NCBI GenBank assembly: GCA_032207245.1
Contig: CM063507.1
Span: 85,004,232 to 85,068,231, forward strand
DNA: 64,000 nucleotides
Direction of reading: 5' to 3'
Source of the DNA: Pardosa pseudoannulata
Taxonomy: Eukaryota > Arthropoda > Arachnida > Araneae > Lycosidae
Shown: positions 1 through 47,504 of the stretch, in pieces
Numbering within the stretch: position 1 is the first letter of the stretch
How the letters are laid out: the number at the start of each line of letters is the position of its first letter
Made by a program: the position numbers and the translations under genes
Notes under the pieces: model-generated
The model's input: only the letters and a program-made list of their open reading frames with translations
Databases searched by the model: none
Told to the model about the DNA's origin: nothing

Positions 1-2188
1 ATAACAAACTATGGTAATTTTTAACTAAAAAAATACTAAAAAAAATAAGAAAGAAATCATTTAAATATAGTCTTTAAAAAGAGTATTAAATGAATAACAA
101 TTTCTTTTTAACTGCAGTTTGAGAGGAAATTTTTTTTTTTTAATCTTTGACCTAAGCATGGATTATGTAACCAGACACAGGGGTAAAAATATTCATATGA
201 TTATTTCCAGCAATTGCTAAATCATTAAATATTTAATGGGAATTTCAAGCAACTTTCTTAAAATCATAAAAAGATAAGTTACAGAAATCAAATTTTTTAA
301 AATTACTTGGTGGAAGGAAGTAAAATATGTACTCTTTCAGGATGTAGAACTTGATTGTGCATGATGATGATAAAGATAGTTAGTAATGATGTCCACAAAA
401 GCACTTCAAAATCAACTTATTTTTTAAAAAGTCACAAAGATATAAAAATGTTAATTTGTTTACAAAAAGTTGGGGTATGTCCTGTGACGTAGTAAGCCTG
501 CTGAGCCAAGCTTCTTGATTTTACCGGGTTTTATTCCTACACTCACAGCTATGTACATTTTACTTCAGTATTTACACATTTATATACAAGGAGCATTATA
601 AGCATTTAAAAAAACTCCATTCAGTTAGGCGCGAACATACTCTGAGAAAATCAAGCAACATTTTCCCTGAACACTGGGTCATGAACTTTTTCACCGTCTG
701 AGAATAACCTCCTCAGACAAAGCCTTTCTAGCCAATCCCAGGCCCCTTAGCCTCTCTCCAGTTAGGCATTTAACTTTGCCTCCACTCCAAGGGGGGGGGG
801 AGGAATTTGCTGCATTTCAGAGAGGTGAGGTATAATGTTACAAAAGACGCACCCAACATTCCCGGAGAGAGGGGGCTAGCTATTGGTGAGAAAATATAGA
901 ATATTTTACAGTCCTATTACCATTTGCTGAAAAAGGCATTGAAAGTAATATTAAGACATTATGCAGTTTATAAATATAAAAGTATATAATAGGGATAATA
1001 AATTTAATTCTTTACAATGATTTGAATCTACATATCAAACTAAAAAAAAAAAATAGTTTATACAAATATTTATCTAAATATCTTTAACAAAGAGTTCAAT
1101 TATCCATCATCATCATCATAGAATAAATTCAAATTTATTCAATCAAAATTATTTTTTCTATTTTAAGTAATATCTTTTAATTAATTATAATTTCTGGATT
1201 AAAATATTCAGAATGTGTTCCTTAGACTATTTCCTATATTTTGGTTCCTTCAGTCTATTCCTATGTTCATCCATTTGTGAAAAGATAGCCTCGCTTACAT
1301 ACATATATAATTACATTAGTTTACATTCTAATTTTAATAGTGTAGCTACAAATATACATCAGCTAATCTCTGATTATTTCTTATAATTTTAGTGAGATAG
1401 GCTTTTATATTTAAATTTTTACCTCTATTCTCTTTAAATAATTTTACAAAATAAAGAGTTACTTTTCTGTTACCCAAGTTCAATCATAAATTGCCCTCCA
1501 AAAAAGTTTATTAAAATAATCAAAATGTGTTTTTTTTATGAAACTAAACTGTTCTATTTTTGAAATTCTTTATTCTGCAAACTAATTTAAATTTTAAAAT
1601 AAATATCACCTGTTATTTGGGAAAAAATCATTTGAACAAATTCTCAATGTGAAAAAAATATCTAAGGTAGTATGTTTCAATACCAACAGTGACAAAATGT
1701 TCATATTTTAGTTTGTGATACAATTTATGTTCATAAATCAAGTTTCTCATAATCCATTACAAAATGGTTCTTTAAAAATAATTCTCGTTTTACAAAAGAT
1801 AAAAGGATTTGTTGAATAATGTTTAAAATACTGTTTTTCATTCTTAACCTTTTAAGAAGGGCTGAGACATGATATCTCCAGCATGATCTCTGGGATTTTG
1901 TATATTGTATAAAGCAAAGTAAAGTAAATGAAATGAATGTAAATTAAAAAAAATTAATTAGGTGATTGATTTTTTTCTCTTATTTCTTTTACATGGAGAG
2001 GTATATAGTCTGTTGTGCATTTTTAACAAAATTGAATAATTTGAAATCTTTTGCTTATTTCCAAATTTCAAATTAACCAAGTTTGACAGTATAAATTGTT
2101 TTAAAGCTTTAAAATGATTTATTTTACTTTATGTTAAGTTTCATCTTTTCCTTTTATTTTTTATAAAATAATATTTTTCTCTCTGCAG
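1..2188 (+). other. DCAF1 intron (3' part), no gene seen
   Basis: AT-rich sequence with no exon that extends the DCAF1 reading frame. The stretch 480-900 has more G+C than its surroundings and a G9 run near 790 and may be an old repeat, but I cannot classify it. Confidence 0.5.
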
Positions 2189-34860
<32,672 letters not shown>

Positions 34861-34998
34861 TGAGTTGTAGATATTGATACATTTTATAAATTTTATGATG
34901 TGTATTTAAAACAGAAATATAAAATTTGTTATTAACTTTTATGTTTTCTATCTAAAAAGCGAATATTTTTATAGATATCCTTGTCAACTTTCTGAGAC

Positions 34999-35004
34999 AA
35001 TAAA
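34999..35004 (+). terminator. DCAF1 polyadenylation signal
   Basis: AATAAA lies 139 bases after the DCAF1 stop codon and is the first such hexamer downstream. Cleavage would be expected 10-30 bases later. Confidence 0.65.
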
Positions 35005-35268
35005 TGAATTTATGTGGTATTTTAAAAAGTGAAAGAAGTTGCTTTCACTATTCATATTTTCTCTATTAAAAAAAAAGGTATAAATATTTCTCCACACTAT
35101 TTTAAAATATATGTAGGGATGTTTATCTTCCGGGAAAAAACACCGGGGATTTCACATTAACCTTGCATGGATTTCTGAAAAAATAAAATTGTAAATTATC
35201 TGCCTTTATTTTGTTGTGTTTACTATAAAGGGGATTAAAGAGTACAATGCATTCTCATTGACTTTTAA

Positions 35269-35697
35269 CCCTTTCACATCTACTGTCACAAATACGTGCC
35301 AGCAAGAAACACACTCTCTTCCCGGCCAACACGCTGGCGTGCCAGAGCGTTTTCTCTTTCACCCCCGACCGTCACATATGTGTGCCAGCGTTGTTGAACA
35401 TTTTTAAAATTATAACTTTTGACACAAGATGGCATTGTATGTCCATATGGTTTTAGATACATGTAGATTTGACCTTGTACTCAATAGGAGAGTAGTATGA
35501 TACACATACAAGTGGTTTTTGATTATATAAACTTGAGGGAAAATGTATATTTCCGATTGACATGTTTTATGATGGCTCTTTAAATTCCCACGTAGTGTTT
35601 GTTTATGTAAGCAGGAGAGTTTTATTTTTGCTAAAGTGTTGTGTATTTCGGTTTGCAATCCAGTTTTTAGTGCAGAATTAGATCTGACAGACTTGAT

Positions 35698-35732
<35 letters not shown>

Positions 35733-36385
35733 CTCTCTTTTTATTGTTAGATTTTCGAAGCGTCGAAAGTGTTTAACTGAGCTTGAAATAGCTGAAATGA
35801 CGCAAAATATTTCAGATTTTGATTCTGAAACAGATTAGGATATTACTAATAGTGATACTATAATATATTCTGATTGTTCTTTATGTTCATAATGGATTTA
35901 GTGATTCTAATGATGAGGAGGACATTTCTGACAAAGAAATCAACAATGTTTCGTTTTTTTCACATTCCAGAAAAATCCTCCAAAACGTCAAATGAGTTAC
36001 TACGAGTGCAAGGACTGTCACGTAGGATTGTTTGTAGATCCCTGTTTTTTAAATTTTTCTTACAAAAAAAGTTTAAATAACATAGTATTCAGTTTTGCAA
36101 TGTTAAAAGTCATTAAATACTAAGTAAAAAATGAAAAAAAAGTAAAGTGTAAAATATATATTTAAATAAGAAATAGCTTAAGTAAATAAAGTATCTATAA
36201 ACATATATAAATCCCATTCCATTTAAATACTTTACGCAGAATTATTAAATAATGCGTTGCTAATTCATTAATTTCATGAATTTAGGCTTAATAGCAAAAA
36301 ACCCTCCGGCCCAGGATACTCACTCGCGAAAGTGACTGACGGCCTCAGAGATAAGCACACGTTTGCACTTCCCGTCGCAAAAGGG
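35269..36385 (+). mobile_element. Internally deleted piggyBac element, copy 2
   Basis: TTAA at 35265 and 36386. Ends CCCTTTCACATC and (complement) CCCTTTTGCGAC. RKCLTELEIAEMTQNISDFD lies near 35767. Near 35993 a frame reads MSYYECKDCHVGLFVDPCF, clearly like the C-terminal Cys-rich domain of piggyBac transposases. The catalytic core is absent. It lies about 0.4 kb after the DCAF1 stop codon. A poly(T) tract (35699-35732) makes it longer than copy 1. Confidence 0.8.
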
Positions 36386-36424
36386 TTAAAGAATCCCACA
36401 ACTGTGGTGATTAGGGTCTGCCAG

Positions 36425-37040
36425 CAGTGCCGTAGCTAGAAATTATATATATTCGAAGGAGGAAATTGTTTTTTGTGAAGGATACTTCAATAAAACTACA
36501 AGGTTTCTTATGTATGTATACTCCTAATCAAGATCATAATTCAATGGGATTTTAAGATATCAAAATAATTAAAAGATGATATAATGAATAAATTTATTGC
36601 CTTGAATGAATAATATAGTTACTACACAATGAATTAAATAGTAAAATGAATGTTGAAAATATATAAACTATAAGTGATATTAAATTCTAATTTTTAAAAC
36701 AGAAGTATAACTAGAGAAAGAGAATAATTTCAAAAGGAAAAGAAAATTTTCAAATGTTTGCCTTTATATTATAAAATATGTTCTCTTTTTGAAATTTTTG
36801 CCAAAAAAATTTCACAATTTCTTTCGATTGGGATGTGTTGCCAAAAGTGCTGGTCACTCTGTTCATACATGTCGAATCTAATTTGCACCTACTCCTTAAA
36901 GTTATTGTTCTAAGCCCTCTGTTGTCTATGCACAGCTAGGCAGATGAGACACCCACACACATGATCCATTTCTTTTGGAAATTCAGAGGGGGGGACAGTC
37001 CCCTAAATCCTTCCCCTTGCATACGGCCTTTTCTGCCGGG
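36425..37040. mobile_element. Possible DNA element (gtgccgtagctag type)
   Basis: cagtgccgtagctag at the left and gacagtcccctaaatccttccccttgcatacgg at the right are of a kind common at ends of arthropod DNA transposons, but the pairing of the two ends is weak. Confidence 0.3.
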
Positions 37041-37274
37041 CCCTGATTCTTTAAATATGTTGATACTTGGTAGCCTACTTTGGCAGCTCATTGCAGGAAG
37101 ATATTAAAAAAAGACAAAAATCATTTACGATTTTGAGGAGTAGAAATGTTTACGGCTGAAAGTCAAGGAGTCTGCGACCCCATAACAACGGTTAAGGTTA
37201 AAGCTGTAGAAGACAGATTGGTATTGTTGAATATGGACAAAAGTGTGGGCAATTTTTAAGAGAGCATAATTGTT

Positions 37275-37590
37275 ATTTTAGTTAACAAAAAAAAAAAATT
37301 AAAGAAAGAAATAGAATTAAATACTTATCTTTATTTAGAGATGTGATTCCAGTAATTTAAGATAATTTTCTGCTATGTAATTTTTTTTCAGATAAAATTT
37401 AATTTTTTAAAAATATGTTTAGCATATTTCCTTATCTTTAACGGAATATATTTGTTTTATTGCTTTTATAGAAGGGATTTTATCCCACCCCACCCCCAAA
37501 TTATTGTTCCCTAATACTTGTTTAACCCATCCACCAGCCACCCTCCACACCTTTTTCCCTTTCAAAACAGTCACCCTGTTCGTAAATTCC
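37275..37590. repeat. Dispersed repeat, partner of 8505-8840
   Basis: Collinear with 8505-8840 at reduced identity. A 140-codon frame starts inside it at 37504 and runs to 37926, but it has no recognised domain and a biased composition, so I do not call a gene. Confidence 0.45.
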
Positions 37591-38035
37591 AGACGGAACT
37601 TATCGTACCATACTAGAGTTGCCGGTTTAAAAGTTGTCAGGCTACTTTTAAATTATTTTCCCTGCAAGGTAAAGGAGTTCCGTTACTCAAAATTAGTTTC
37701 TTTCATTTATTATCGCTTTGCAATATTTTTTTTCCTCAAAAGTGTGCAAACGAGAAGGGGTCGACAGGTCCGTTTTCGAACAGGAATTCGCTGTCGAACC
37801 CCCGTCGACGCGTCCGTTCAGTGGGTTAAATTACGGATAAACATATTCTTACAAAGTATCCAAGTTTTCACCATAATCGATGTTTATCATTTTAATTCTC
37901 ATATCTGCAAGTTCCTTATTTCATGATCCACTACATTTGAATATGTTTGGCTTTTATGCTTATATTTGAACCCATTTGGCTCCTCACAGTTTTGTCTATA
38001 CACTTATTGCTTATTTTTGCTTGATTGCTTATATA

Positions 38036-38260
38036 CAGTGGGCTACGCTTAATGTGATCAGTTTGGGACACTATTATTTTGATAACAATAAATGATATAC
38101 AAATTAGATAAATTTACCCCCCTTTAATTTACACATACTAAATTTCAAAACAAAATGAAAAAACACCTTATATTTAGGTAATGTATATTATCCTTTAAGA
38201 CATAAGAATTGTTTGCATAAGAAAAATAATTGATTGATTAGCCTGATAAATATTGGAGCA
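38036..38260 (+). mobile_element. Left end of a pogo-like element
   Basis: TA|CAGTGGGCTACGCTTAATGT followed by about 200 bp matching the left end of 46351-48468. No matching right end was found nearby, so it is probably truncated. Confidence 0.55.
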
Positions 38261-39055
38261 TATTTAATTCATGGTCCAGTATTTACTAGAAAAATTTAAG
38301 CTAAAGTAATTTAATGAATAACTAGTAAAATATAAAAAATATTGAGAAAGCACCTATATGCAGTGAAAGTAATGTTAAATTTGTCAACTTCTTGTAGCCA
38401 TTTCATTGGGAAAAATTGTTTTTATTATTTTCATGGTTTAAAACTATCTTTCAATACTTGCAGTGTTAGCTAGTGATTTAATAAATTAAAAAAGTCTTGT
38501 ATACGTTAAAAATATTTCAGGGGCGGTCCAGACCTCTTGGACACCCCACTTCCCACCCCTATAAATATGTCCTTATTGTTACCAATAAGGTGTATTTATA
38601 GCCTCGGGAGAAACTGGAATATTCTAGAAAGTACTAGGTACAAACGGTCGCCAAGAAAGTCGCCAAATTTGGCGATAAATTGCCAAACTTGGCACCAAAA
38701 ACATCGCCTACGAGCCAATATCTCGAAAAATACATGATTTACCCATTATAATACACAGTATACGGCAAAAATACATGCCAACTTGCAAAATTCGTAACAT
38801 TATGCATGTAAAATTTTGTAATAAAATTTGATAAAAATTTACAGAGACATTTCAATTGCTTAACATAGAATGCTGAAGGGACTCTGTAGGGCAAATACAG
38901 CTTTGTGATTAGTTTAATTCAAACAATTTGTAAAAGATAGAATGTCAGATTCCAGTCAAACAAAAATTGAAGTGTTGGCTATGTCTTTTTGGTTGGAAAT
39001 GCAGTGTTGATTATGAGGTTGTACTGCATGTTTAAATGGTAAATAAACAATTGCA

Positions 39056-40040
39056 CAGTCAGTACCAGCTATATGGTCACCTGCTTATAAGGTCAGTTTT
39101 CTAAAATCCTGTCTAACTTAATAGGGAACATGTGTTAAAATGCACCACTTATACAGTCATTTTCTTTTTCTTGTTATTGGTTATATGGTCAGTTTCATCT
39201 TTTCAACAAGTTAAGAAGTTGGTGCGAAATTGGAGATGACTTGAATTCAAGCCTCTATTTTCCTCCCTTTCCCCCTTTCTTGTTTGTGTAGAATCATCTT
39301 TGGAGTTTTCCACCTTTCTCAGTTCTCGTCCCCCCTGATAACAACTGGACATTGTCTGTCTATTGGTTGAAGTTTACTCTTTAATGCATGATCTCAGGGG
39401 TAATTTTACTAATTCCAAAGCAGCAGATGAGCATTTAAAAGCTATTATGGTTTTAGAAAAAGTTGTGTTAACAACCAACAAAAGGAAGCAAACTTATATA
39501 TCTGGTTATTTTTAAACACATTGGACATGAATGTACGTATATACATGTGCTGTACTTTGATTATGTTATTATGGAATTTATATCACATATTTTAAGCAGT
39601 GGACTGTACACACTTAATTTTAACTAATAAAAAGAAATGCTTCAATTCAACACAAACTCAATCTCACACAATTTATTCCTTGACACACGCTCATACAAAA
39701 CTGGAGTAGCTCCTTTTTTACAAAGCAAAAAACATAAACTCATCTCGAGATGATGCTTTTACATAACTGCTTGATTGGGTACAAACAGATTAGTAAGGTA
39801 AACTAATAAATTCACCACCACCAAAAAAAATTGCATATTTTTAATGTTTTTACTTCACAAATTAATTTTTAAAATGTTCTTAAAAGTGTAGTTACTTGTT
39901 TACGAGTACTACATTCTGATAGGTGAATATAATCTTGCCACAATTCAGTAGGGTTGTATTGTTCTGCATATAGGATCACACCGCTTATAGGGTCTGATTT
40001 TTCTGGACTGCTGAGTTGACCATATAACCCATACAGACTA
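39056..40040 (-). mobile_element. pogo/Tigger-like element, copy B
   Basis: Inverted relative of 23410-24144: left end CAGTCAGTACCAGCTATATGG, right end (complement) AGTCTGTATGGGTTATATGG. Longer than copy A, with no intact frame. Confidence 0.55.
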
Positions 40041-40397
40041 TACTAGGAAATTTAAGCATGTGTTAGAGATATTCTGTGCAGTAAAAAGCTTAAATTGTAG
40101 GAAAATAGACTACAATTTAAGCTTCTAAACTATCTATCAAAACATCTGTCAGACTCATATTGTGTCCCATTAACCATAATCCCTGGACATTGCCCATAAA
40201 ATTTTTCCTCATGTACATAAAGCCAATTTGAAAAGAAAGTGTTTGGAAACCATAGAGAACTTTTGGGAGAATGTGACAAGAGACCTGTATAGCATTCTTG
40301 AAAGTGTGGTCCAATAGGCGTTCCAAAACTGGAAAAAATATTGGAAATGGTTTTATTGACAGAAGAAAAATATAATTTTGAAGGAGACAGTGCTTAA

Positions 40398-41065
40398 CAC
40401 TTCGCCTGCGGGCAACGCATTTTTACGTTTTTTGCAGTCTGTCTCTGGAGCACGGGTCACGTAAAAATACATGTATTGAGTAGATTTGCGGTGAATACCC
40501 TCTAAACACCACAAATCTACTAAATACGTATAATTATATGTATGTGTGACATTTTTTCTTTCCACAAGTTAGGATTGTCGAGTGACTCTGACCCTTACTC
40601 TGGTAATTGCAGTTCGGTTCGAACCTTCGTTGTGACGTTATTTTGACTTCAGCTTGCTGCCATTGTGCGAGCAAACGATCAAGCTGGCGTGAAAGTGACG
40701 TCATAACGAAGGGCCTCTGCCTTTGGTTGTGTTATTTCGTCTTCAATCGAATTCCTATCTCCAGAAAGTACAAGTCGTGTTTTGTCAATTTGTAGCTTGG
40801 TTTTTTTATTGTTGAATACAAAATGGATAAAATGAGCCGTTGTGGCAAAGACAGATGAAGAAATAGGCGCTGACAGATTATCGGGCTTTAATTTTAAAAA
40901 TCGTTTATTTTTGTGATTTCATAATTTTTTTTTACTTCGTTCATAAAAACAAAGTAGTTTTCGATTGACTGCGATTTTACTGAATCACAACTTTCGCACG
41001 ATTCACGAAAAAAAACGTCCGCTGCACGCGTACGTTGGCGGTGAAGTATACCCGCATGCGAAGTG
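40398..41065. mobile_element. TTAA-flanked element cacttcgc, 668 bp
   Basis: TTAA at 40394 and 41066. Ends CACTTCGCCTGCGGG and (complement) CACTTCGCATGCGGG differ at one position. It has more G+C than its surroundings and no transposase. A fragment of the same family lies inverted at 55770-56000. Confidence 0.7.
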
Positions 41066-41069
41066 TTAA

Positions 41070-44000
41070 TGAGTAATACAGATGTTATAGCAAAAGTTAA
41101 TTTTTTTCCAGCATGCCTTGTATGTTAAGGGGAAATATTCTCTACATTCTACTAAACCAATTTTATTGATCACCTGTACATTAACTAGAATGATTAAAAT
41201 TATTAATTCAATTAGTGCAGGCCGTATTATATTCCAAAGATCAACTTTTAAATGGATTTTAGATGTTACACAAATGCCTTTTTAGGTATAAAAAGACATC
41301 TGTACCGATAAAGGTCTTTTCCTAAAGGCATTTTAGGATTTAAGTGTAATTTTAAAGCACGCTTAAATCTTGGATCTGTGGTCAACAAAAGGGAGCAGCA
41401 GTATAAACTTTCCAGCCAGAAGATAGGAGATAAATATGTAAAATTGTGTACCGTATTTCTACCAAAATAAGACATAATAACTTTAACGCTCCATGCCTTA
41501 TCATAATTTTTCAGGGTACTCCTAATATAATCATTCAGATGGGCAAATTTATTGCCAAGTGATCAAGTGCAGATATGGATTCCGTCAGCTCTCAGCATAA
41601 TACGATAATTTCCTTACAGAATGAAGAATTAATCGAATAAGTATTTTCACAGTTATTTCTAAATTCTTGATATTGCAATGAAAATAGATTAAGGAGAAAT
41701 TAACGTGGCAATAAGGAGAAATTAACGTGAAGCCTAAGCTGTAAGTTGTTACTTGAAATATGTATGAAATAAAATGACAAGCAACTGTGTTCCTAATTCT
41801 CTATAAACAGGGCTACAAGGGTGGTTTTTTATGTTTTGGAAGGTTTGAAAATAAATATTACTCTGGTTTTGGAATGGCCCTAGAAAGAGATGTATGAAAA
41901 AAAATCAAGTGGTATACGGGATAAAAGGTTTGTGAACCTCTATTCTAGATGAAGCAGCCAATGTTGTCAACTTTACCAAGGCGAATCCTACCAACTGCAG
42001 ATTGATGATTGCCAATTCTTAAGAACTTTTCGGTACTGGAGTCCATAGTCCATGGCTTCGAATCTTACAAATATGGATGTTTGAACAGTTTAATCTGGGT
42101 CAGTTAGTTTCCGTCTGAGTACTATTCGCACAGTAAAAAAATTTACTTTAACGCTCCAAACCATATCTACCTGTCCTGTTTGGGTTTCGAAATCAGAAGT
42201 ATGTTCTCAATGGCGTTAATTAATTGCTCAAAAACAACGCACTTTTAATATAAAACACCTTTTATTATATTTACGTATGCGAGATCTTTAAAACACAGAA
42301 AATGTCATATAGAAGAATTTATGGCTTAAATAATATTAATATATCAAAACACAAAAGCAACTCAAGAGCCATTTTTTCTCGCATACGAAAGAACAACCAT
42401 GTTTTTACTAAAAAAATCGTTCGTTGCCACTCGCAACTTACAGAGAAAAAATAAAATAAAAAAGATAATATGCGGGTAGAACATCAATTTTAACAGACGA
42501 TATGTCACATCGTCTGTTAGATTTTTTAAATTGTGTGAAAACAATACATTGCTTAAACAACTATGCTTTTGTATACTGCAGTTATCTGGTAATCCCATTC
42601 TGGGTTGAGGATCATAGTCCTGATGCGGCTATTTGAATGTTCATACAAACTAGCTACCTTTTTTTGTGTTTGGAAGGGTTTATGTCTGAGTATGCTCTAT
42701 AACGCCAAAGCTGTACCTACCAACCTTACAATTGTTCTGTTCCTTCTCTACAAAACAGATTTCAGTCGGAACAGCTCTCCCCGAAACTATCATTATCTTT
42801 ATTGCATTTCTAAAATAAACATTCAAAAAGAAAATAGTCCGATAAATAAATTCTAATCGTAAACACCTATCAGAAGTGGACACTCGAGTGCCACACTCTT
42901 ATTAATCTATATAAAAACATTAAATCGCTTAAAAGTTGTCATTAAGCTTAGTTACAAAGCCAGGGAACATTTTCATAAGGAATAATTACCTTTTCGGATG
43001 CTTACTCAAATGATCTAGACTAGAAATTTTGAAAAGTCGAACAGTTGCAGCACTAAAGTGGAAACATCAGGGATCAATATTTAGAAACTAATTATATTGA
43101 TTAAAATCCTGACGTAAAAATTCAGAAGATACTGAATATCAATTTGAAAATTGCATTTGCAATTTATAAATTTTCTTGAATCATAAATTAAGTTGTACTG
43201 ATGTATGTATGTAATTCAGGAAGAAACGAAAGTGGCTCTGAAGCAGACTTATTTAAAACTAAAATAAAGCTTCCAGAAATACCACTGCTCTTTTTTTATT
43301 ATTGGAAACTACAATGAGTAGTCCGCTTTTAAAGCTGAATTTAGTTATTTAATTAAAAGTAATGAATAATTAAGTACGTCTAAGATATTACATTATTTGC
43401 TCGCATTATTGAAAAGTGACTTGAAAAGAATTGAAGACGAAGATGACAGATTTCAGTCGTTATTCAGTGCTTTGATTTAATAAATAAACGAATATTAATT
43501 AATAATTACTTACTACAAATAATTTATTATAATAATATTAGCATGAATCTTGTATAAACGTTTTGCGCTCTTTAGGGTAAGCTGCCCGTTGTTAAGCTAT
43601 CGAGTGAACTTGAAACTTTTCAGATTGATGATTTAATCTTCATTTATTTTTATTATAATTAGACGTTAGTGAATTCTTCAATTTTAATACTTAAATTACT
43701 GATATTTTTGAAGATGAAATTATAAAAATGGAAGCTCAATTTTATTTATTCAATTTCACTTTATTTTACTTTACCCTGAAATCCATTTTTAAACAGTTAA
43801 AGCACATGTCATGTTATAATTACCTGTAACCGATACCAAATGTAAACATCTGTTGATGTCATGAGAACACTGTGATCGTACGTCTCTAGTGCTTTAAAAA
43901 CCCTTCATTCCAAGTTTACTCACTGAATATAGTAATCTCACATGCCTATTACGTCCGTATAAGTGAAAGAGATTATTTTTATATGAAATATAATGTTTTC

Positions 44001-46348
44001 TCTAAAACTTTTAGGCATATTGATTCATGTGCATATTCCTTCTCAAATTTAACTAAATACGTTTCCCGTCAAGTATCTTATTAGAGTATCATATTTTGTG
44101 TAATATAGGTTTTAGGTAAGAGATGCCACTTCTCCATAATTATTAAAATTTATAAAATCTCTGTTATTACTACAGGCGTATTAACATATGGACAGTTGTT
44201 GGCAGTTTAGTAATAGTGATATTTAAAAATCAGGAAAAGGAAAAGAAATTTCGGTGTTCAAACTCTGTATGACAGATTAGCCTAGAACTTTTAACAGGAG
44301 TGAGTTTTCTTGCTTGTTTTGTTAGCTGTACTTTTTAAAACGGTGATAAATTATCATTTAGTGAACACCTCTATTTTGGTTTTCAGTGAATTTGTTTTGG
44401 TTGACAAATGGTAACCTTTTAAAGTTCGTATCATGTGATGCATAATTGTTTAGTCTGACCATCTTGAGTAAGTTCTTATTAAATTAAGAATTTCACACTT
44501 AACCATGATTCTCAAAAAATTTTCTTTATAGGTCATATTTTGTATTTCTTTATCAGGTGTCATAGTAGTGCATATTCATAAATTCTAATATTTGAATGGT
44601 CAGAATAGTTTATTTAAAATTTATTTCTTTAGTTTGTTGAAATATAATTGCATTTAAAATTTATTTTCAAACAGGACAGTAATGTTTTTTAAAAAAGAGC
44701 ATATTTGTACTTAAAAAAATAGTAAATATAACATATGATCATATCCATTCAGAAACATATCTTCATCTAAAATATATTCATTTGTAAGTTTAACTGATTC
44801 AAAATCTATTGTGATTGTAAAATATATTTCAATTGTTTGTGATTTATAAAAGCAGAGAATATATCATAAGGCAAATGTGATTGCAAATTTGTCTGCAATT
44901 CCAGGTTAAATAAAATAATTTTTGTTTGTATGAGGTTATATTATTAATTTTTTGACATTGTCAGAATTTTCTCTCTATAATTTCTTTTAAAATCGAGATT
45001 ACTATTTTTATTACTATTTTTGAGATTACTATTTTATTACTCTTTTCGGGATTATCGCGATTACTAAGAAAATAAATTAATGTATTTTTATTTGTTATGT
45101 ATAAAATTTATATTATGTTTACGAAACAATGTAAAGAACATTTATCATTATAAAGTATGTTAGTGCATACTCAGTAGTTTTTAATAAATTTTAAAATATG
45201 CAGAAAATAAAATTCTTTCTTGGAATTGTTCTGAAGAAATAAATTATATTTTATTCTCATCACAGGAAAAAATGGGTGAGAATTTGTTATCCTCTCCCAG
45301 AAGATGAGTTAGATTTTTAAAAATTAAGAGAAAACATACATTCAAAATTGTGTCCTAGCTAAGTTAATTGCTCTTTGTTCTACAGTGATGTGTGAAGCAT
45401 TTGTTTCCCTGAAAAAAAGTTTCTGCACCCAGGGCCTGATTATCGCACAGGCACTTGTAGCACGTGTCCTGGGCACGAAAATTTAGTCGAGTGCTTGAAA
45501 CACATATTAAGTGGGGAAAAATTGCAAACTTACTACCATTGTTAAGTTGCTACCATCGTTAAGTTTTAATAAATTATTGTTCGAGGTAATTGTGTTTGTT
45601 ATGAACTATATTGTTCCCTATTTATTTTAATTTTATTGTTATTTACCTGATAATGAATTCCCTCAATGAACCTGGTGCTTTTTTTTATCCTATGGGTTAT
45701 TTTTATTTATAAGACAGATTATCAACATACCACTATAAACTATTGAACCATTGCATCAATTTAAATTATTTTTAATTCTATTATTATTTATTTTCTGCAC
45801 CAGAGAGCTTGTAAGTGTGACAAGGTTTAAAAAAAAAAAAAAAAGGGTCACTGTAGGTCTTTAAAAAGTTCTTAATTTTTAGCATGGCTAAACAGAGATA
45901 ATAATGATTACGTAAAATGAAAATTGGGTGTTTTTGATTTTGAATATTACTTTAATGCTAATTTCTTAAATATGTTTGTTAATTCAATGTTATAATTTTT
46001 ATATGACTGTAATGATGATAATAACTTATTGCTATAAATTTGCAATGGGGGTGGAGGGCACAAAAATTGGATTGAAGTATCTTAGTCAAGCCCTATCTGT
46101 TCAAGCCAGTATAAAGTACATGTTAATGTTTACTGAAAGGTTTCAACAAAAGAAGAAAGGCGATGTTTATAAATAAAGTAATGTCAACCACCCTTCTGTT
46201 TAAGTGATAGTGGTAATTACCAGTTTATTTCAGCTGTAGGGAAAACACTTTTGTGTATTCCTGTTATAATAAGATAAATAGCAGTTTAAATGGAAACAAA
46301 AATAGAGGTAGAAAGAATAAAAAACGAGAATTTTATGTAGAATGGTAA
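41070..46348. other. Intergenic, few features
   Basis: Apart from a decayed SINE (42026-42165) and an 11-bp perfect hairpin (42493-42521), I see no gene, exon or element end. Small open frames lack family resemblance or codon bias. A fragment of the tccttaa repeat occurs near 45840-45890. Confidence 0.4.
42026..42165 (+). mobile_element. tRNA-type SINE, decayed
   Basis: cggtactggagtcc, ggcttcgaatctta, atatggatgtttg and taacgctccaaacc match the SINE family in order. Confidence 0.55.
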
Positions 46349-47504
46349 TACAGTGGGCTCCACTTACTGTGATGAGTTTGGGACACTGTAATTTTGATAG
46401 CAATAAATAATATGACAAATTAGATAAATTTATCCCCCCTCTTTTAATTCACACATACTACATTTCAATACAAAATGAAAAAATACACCTTATATTTATG
46501 TACTGTAGATTATCCTTTAAAACATAAGAATTGTATAAATAATTTTAAAAAATTGATCAATTATTGACTGTTTACCATTTTTTGTAAGAAACTCAGGTAC
46601 TACTGAAGAATCAGGTCCCCCTGCTCTGTTTGGCGATTTTTAACTCCCGCCAAGAGCGCCAAGCACGAAACCTTTTGTGTGGCAACCTCAAGCCTGACCT
46701 GATGAGCGGGAGTGGATTTTCGCCGGGAATGACATAGCTATACTAATTGAAAGCTCGGGAAATGAAAATATAACAATAGCTCAATTAATCTTAACAAATG
46801 GCTTAAATTCTGTTTTAAAATTTGCAAAATATATTAAAATAGTAATTTTGAAAAATTTGTTGGATCAAATTTTGGTAGATAAATTTTTTTAATGTCAATC
46901 TTTTTTATTTATATTAATGTAAAAAAAAGTTTTTAAATTAAGGGGGGGGGGCTCCGTCCCCGTAGACCTCCCGTAAATGTATTTGCTATTCATCTAAAAG
47001 ATTTTAGTATAAATTTAATGCGATATTTACTCTTCTTTAATAAAAAACAATTTAATAAACACATACTAACAACATATAGAAAACTAATGCTTAAATCTAT
47101 CCCCCTTCATTAAAAAGCAACACAAATGATCCAAACCTTCCGTCGATGCACACGAAAGAATTTGTGCCGAAAACAAAGTAAAGTATCCCTTTAAAATAAA
47201 ATAACTAAAACACTTACTTCATTCCGTGGATGCACCTCTTCATCGGCAGTATGTGGTGCATATAGGGTCTTTATGCAAGATAAGAAGGCTCGAAAAAGAC
47301 CTTCAGTATGGTTTTTATTTAAGTAAATTTAAGTATGTCTATAATACTTAATTTACTTTCCTTAATCTTACCACCAGTAGCCTTCACTCATAGGGAATGG
47401 AACAAAATCAAAAGGTGAAACAATCCACGTGTGTATTCAAGGACATCCAACGGTAAAATGGTTGAAAACGAATTTAACTTATTTAAATTTTTAAAACAAA
47501 TTGC

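Noticed and set aside
37740..37825. gtcgacgcgtccg resembling a cloning adaptor
   Set aside because: It lacks the full adaptor sequence and sits in continuous genomic DNA; chance match.
37504..37926. 140-codon open frame, the longest in the intergenic region
   Set aside because: It starts in a dispersed repeat, shows no domain, and its composition follows local base content.
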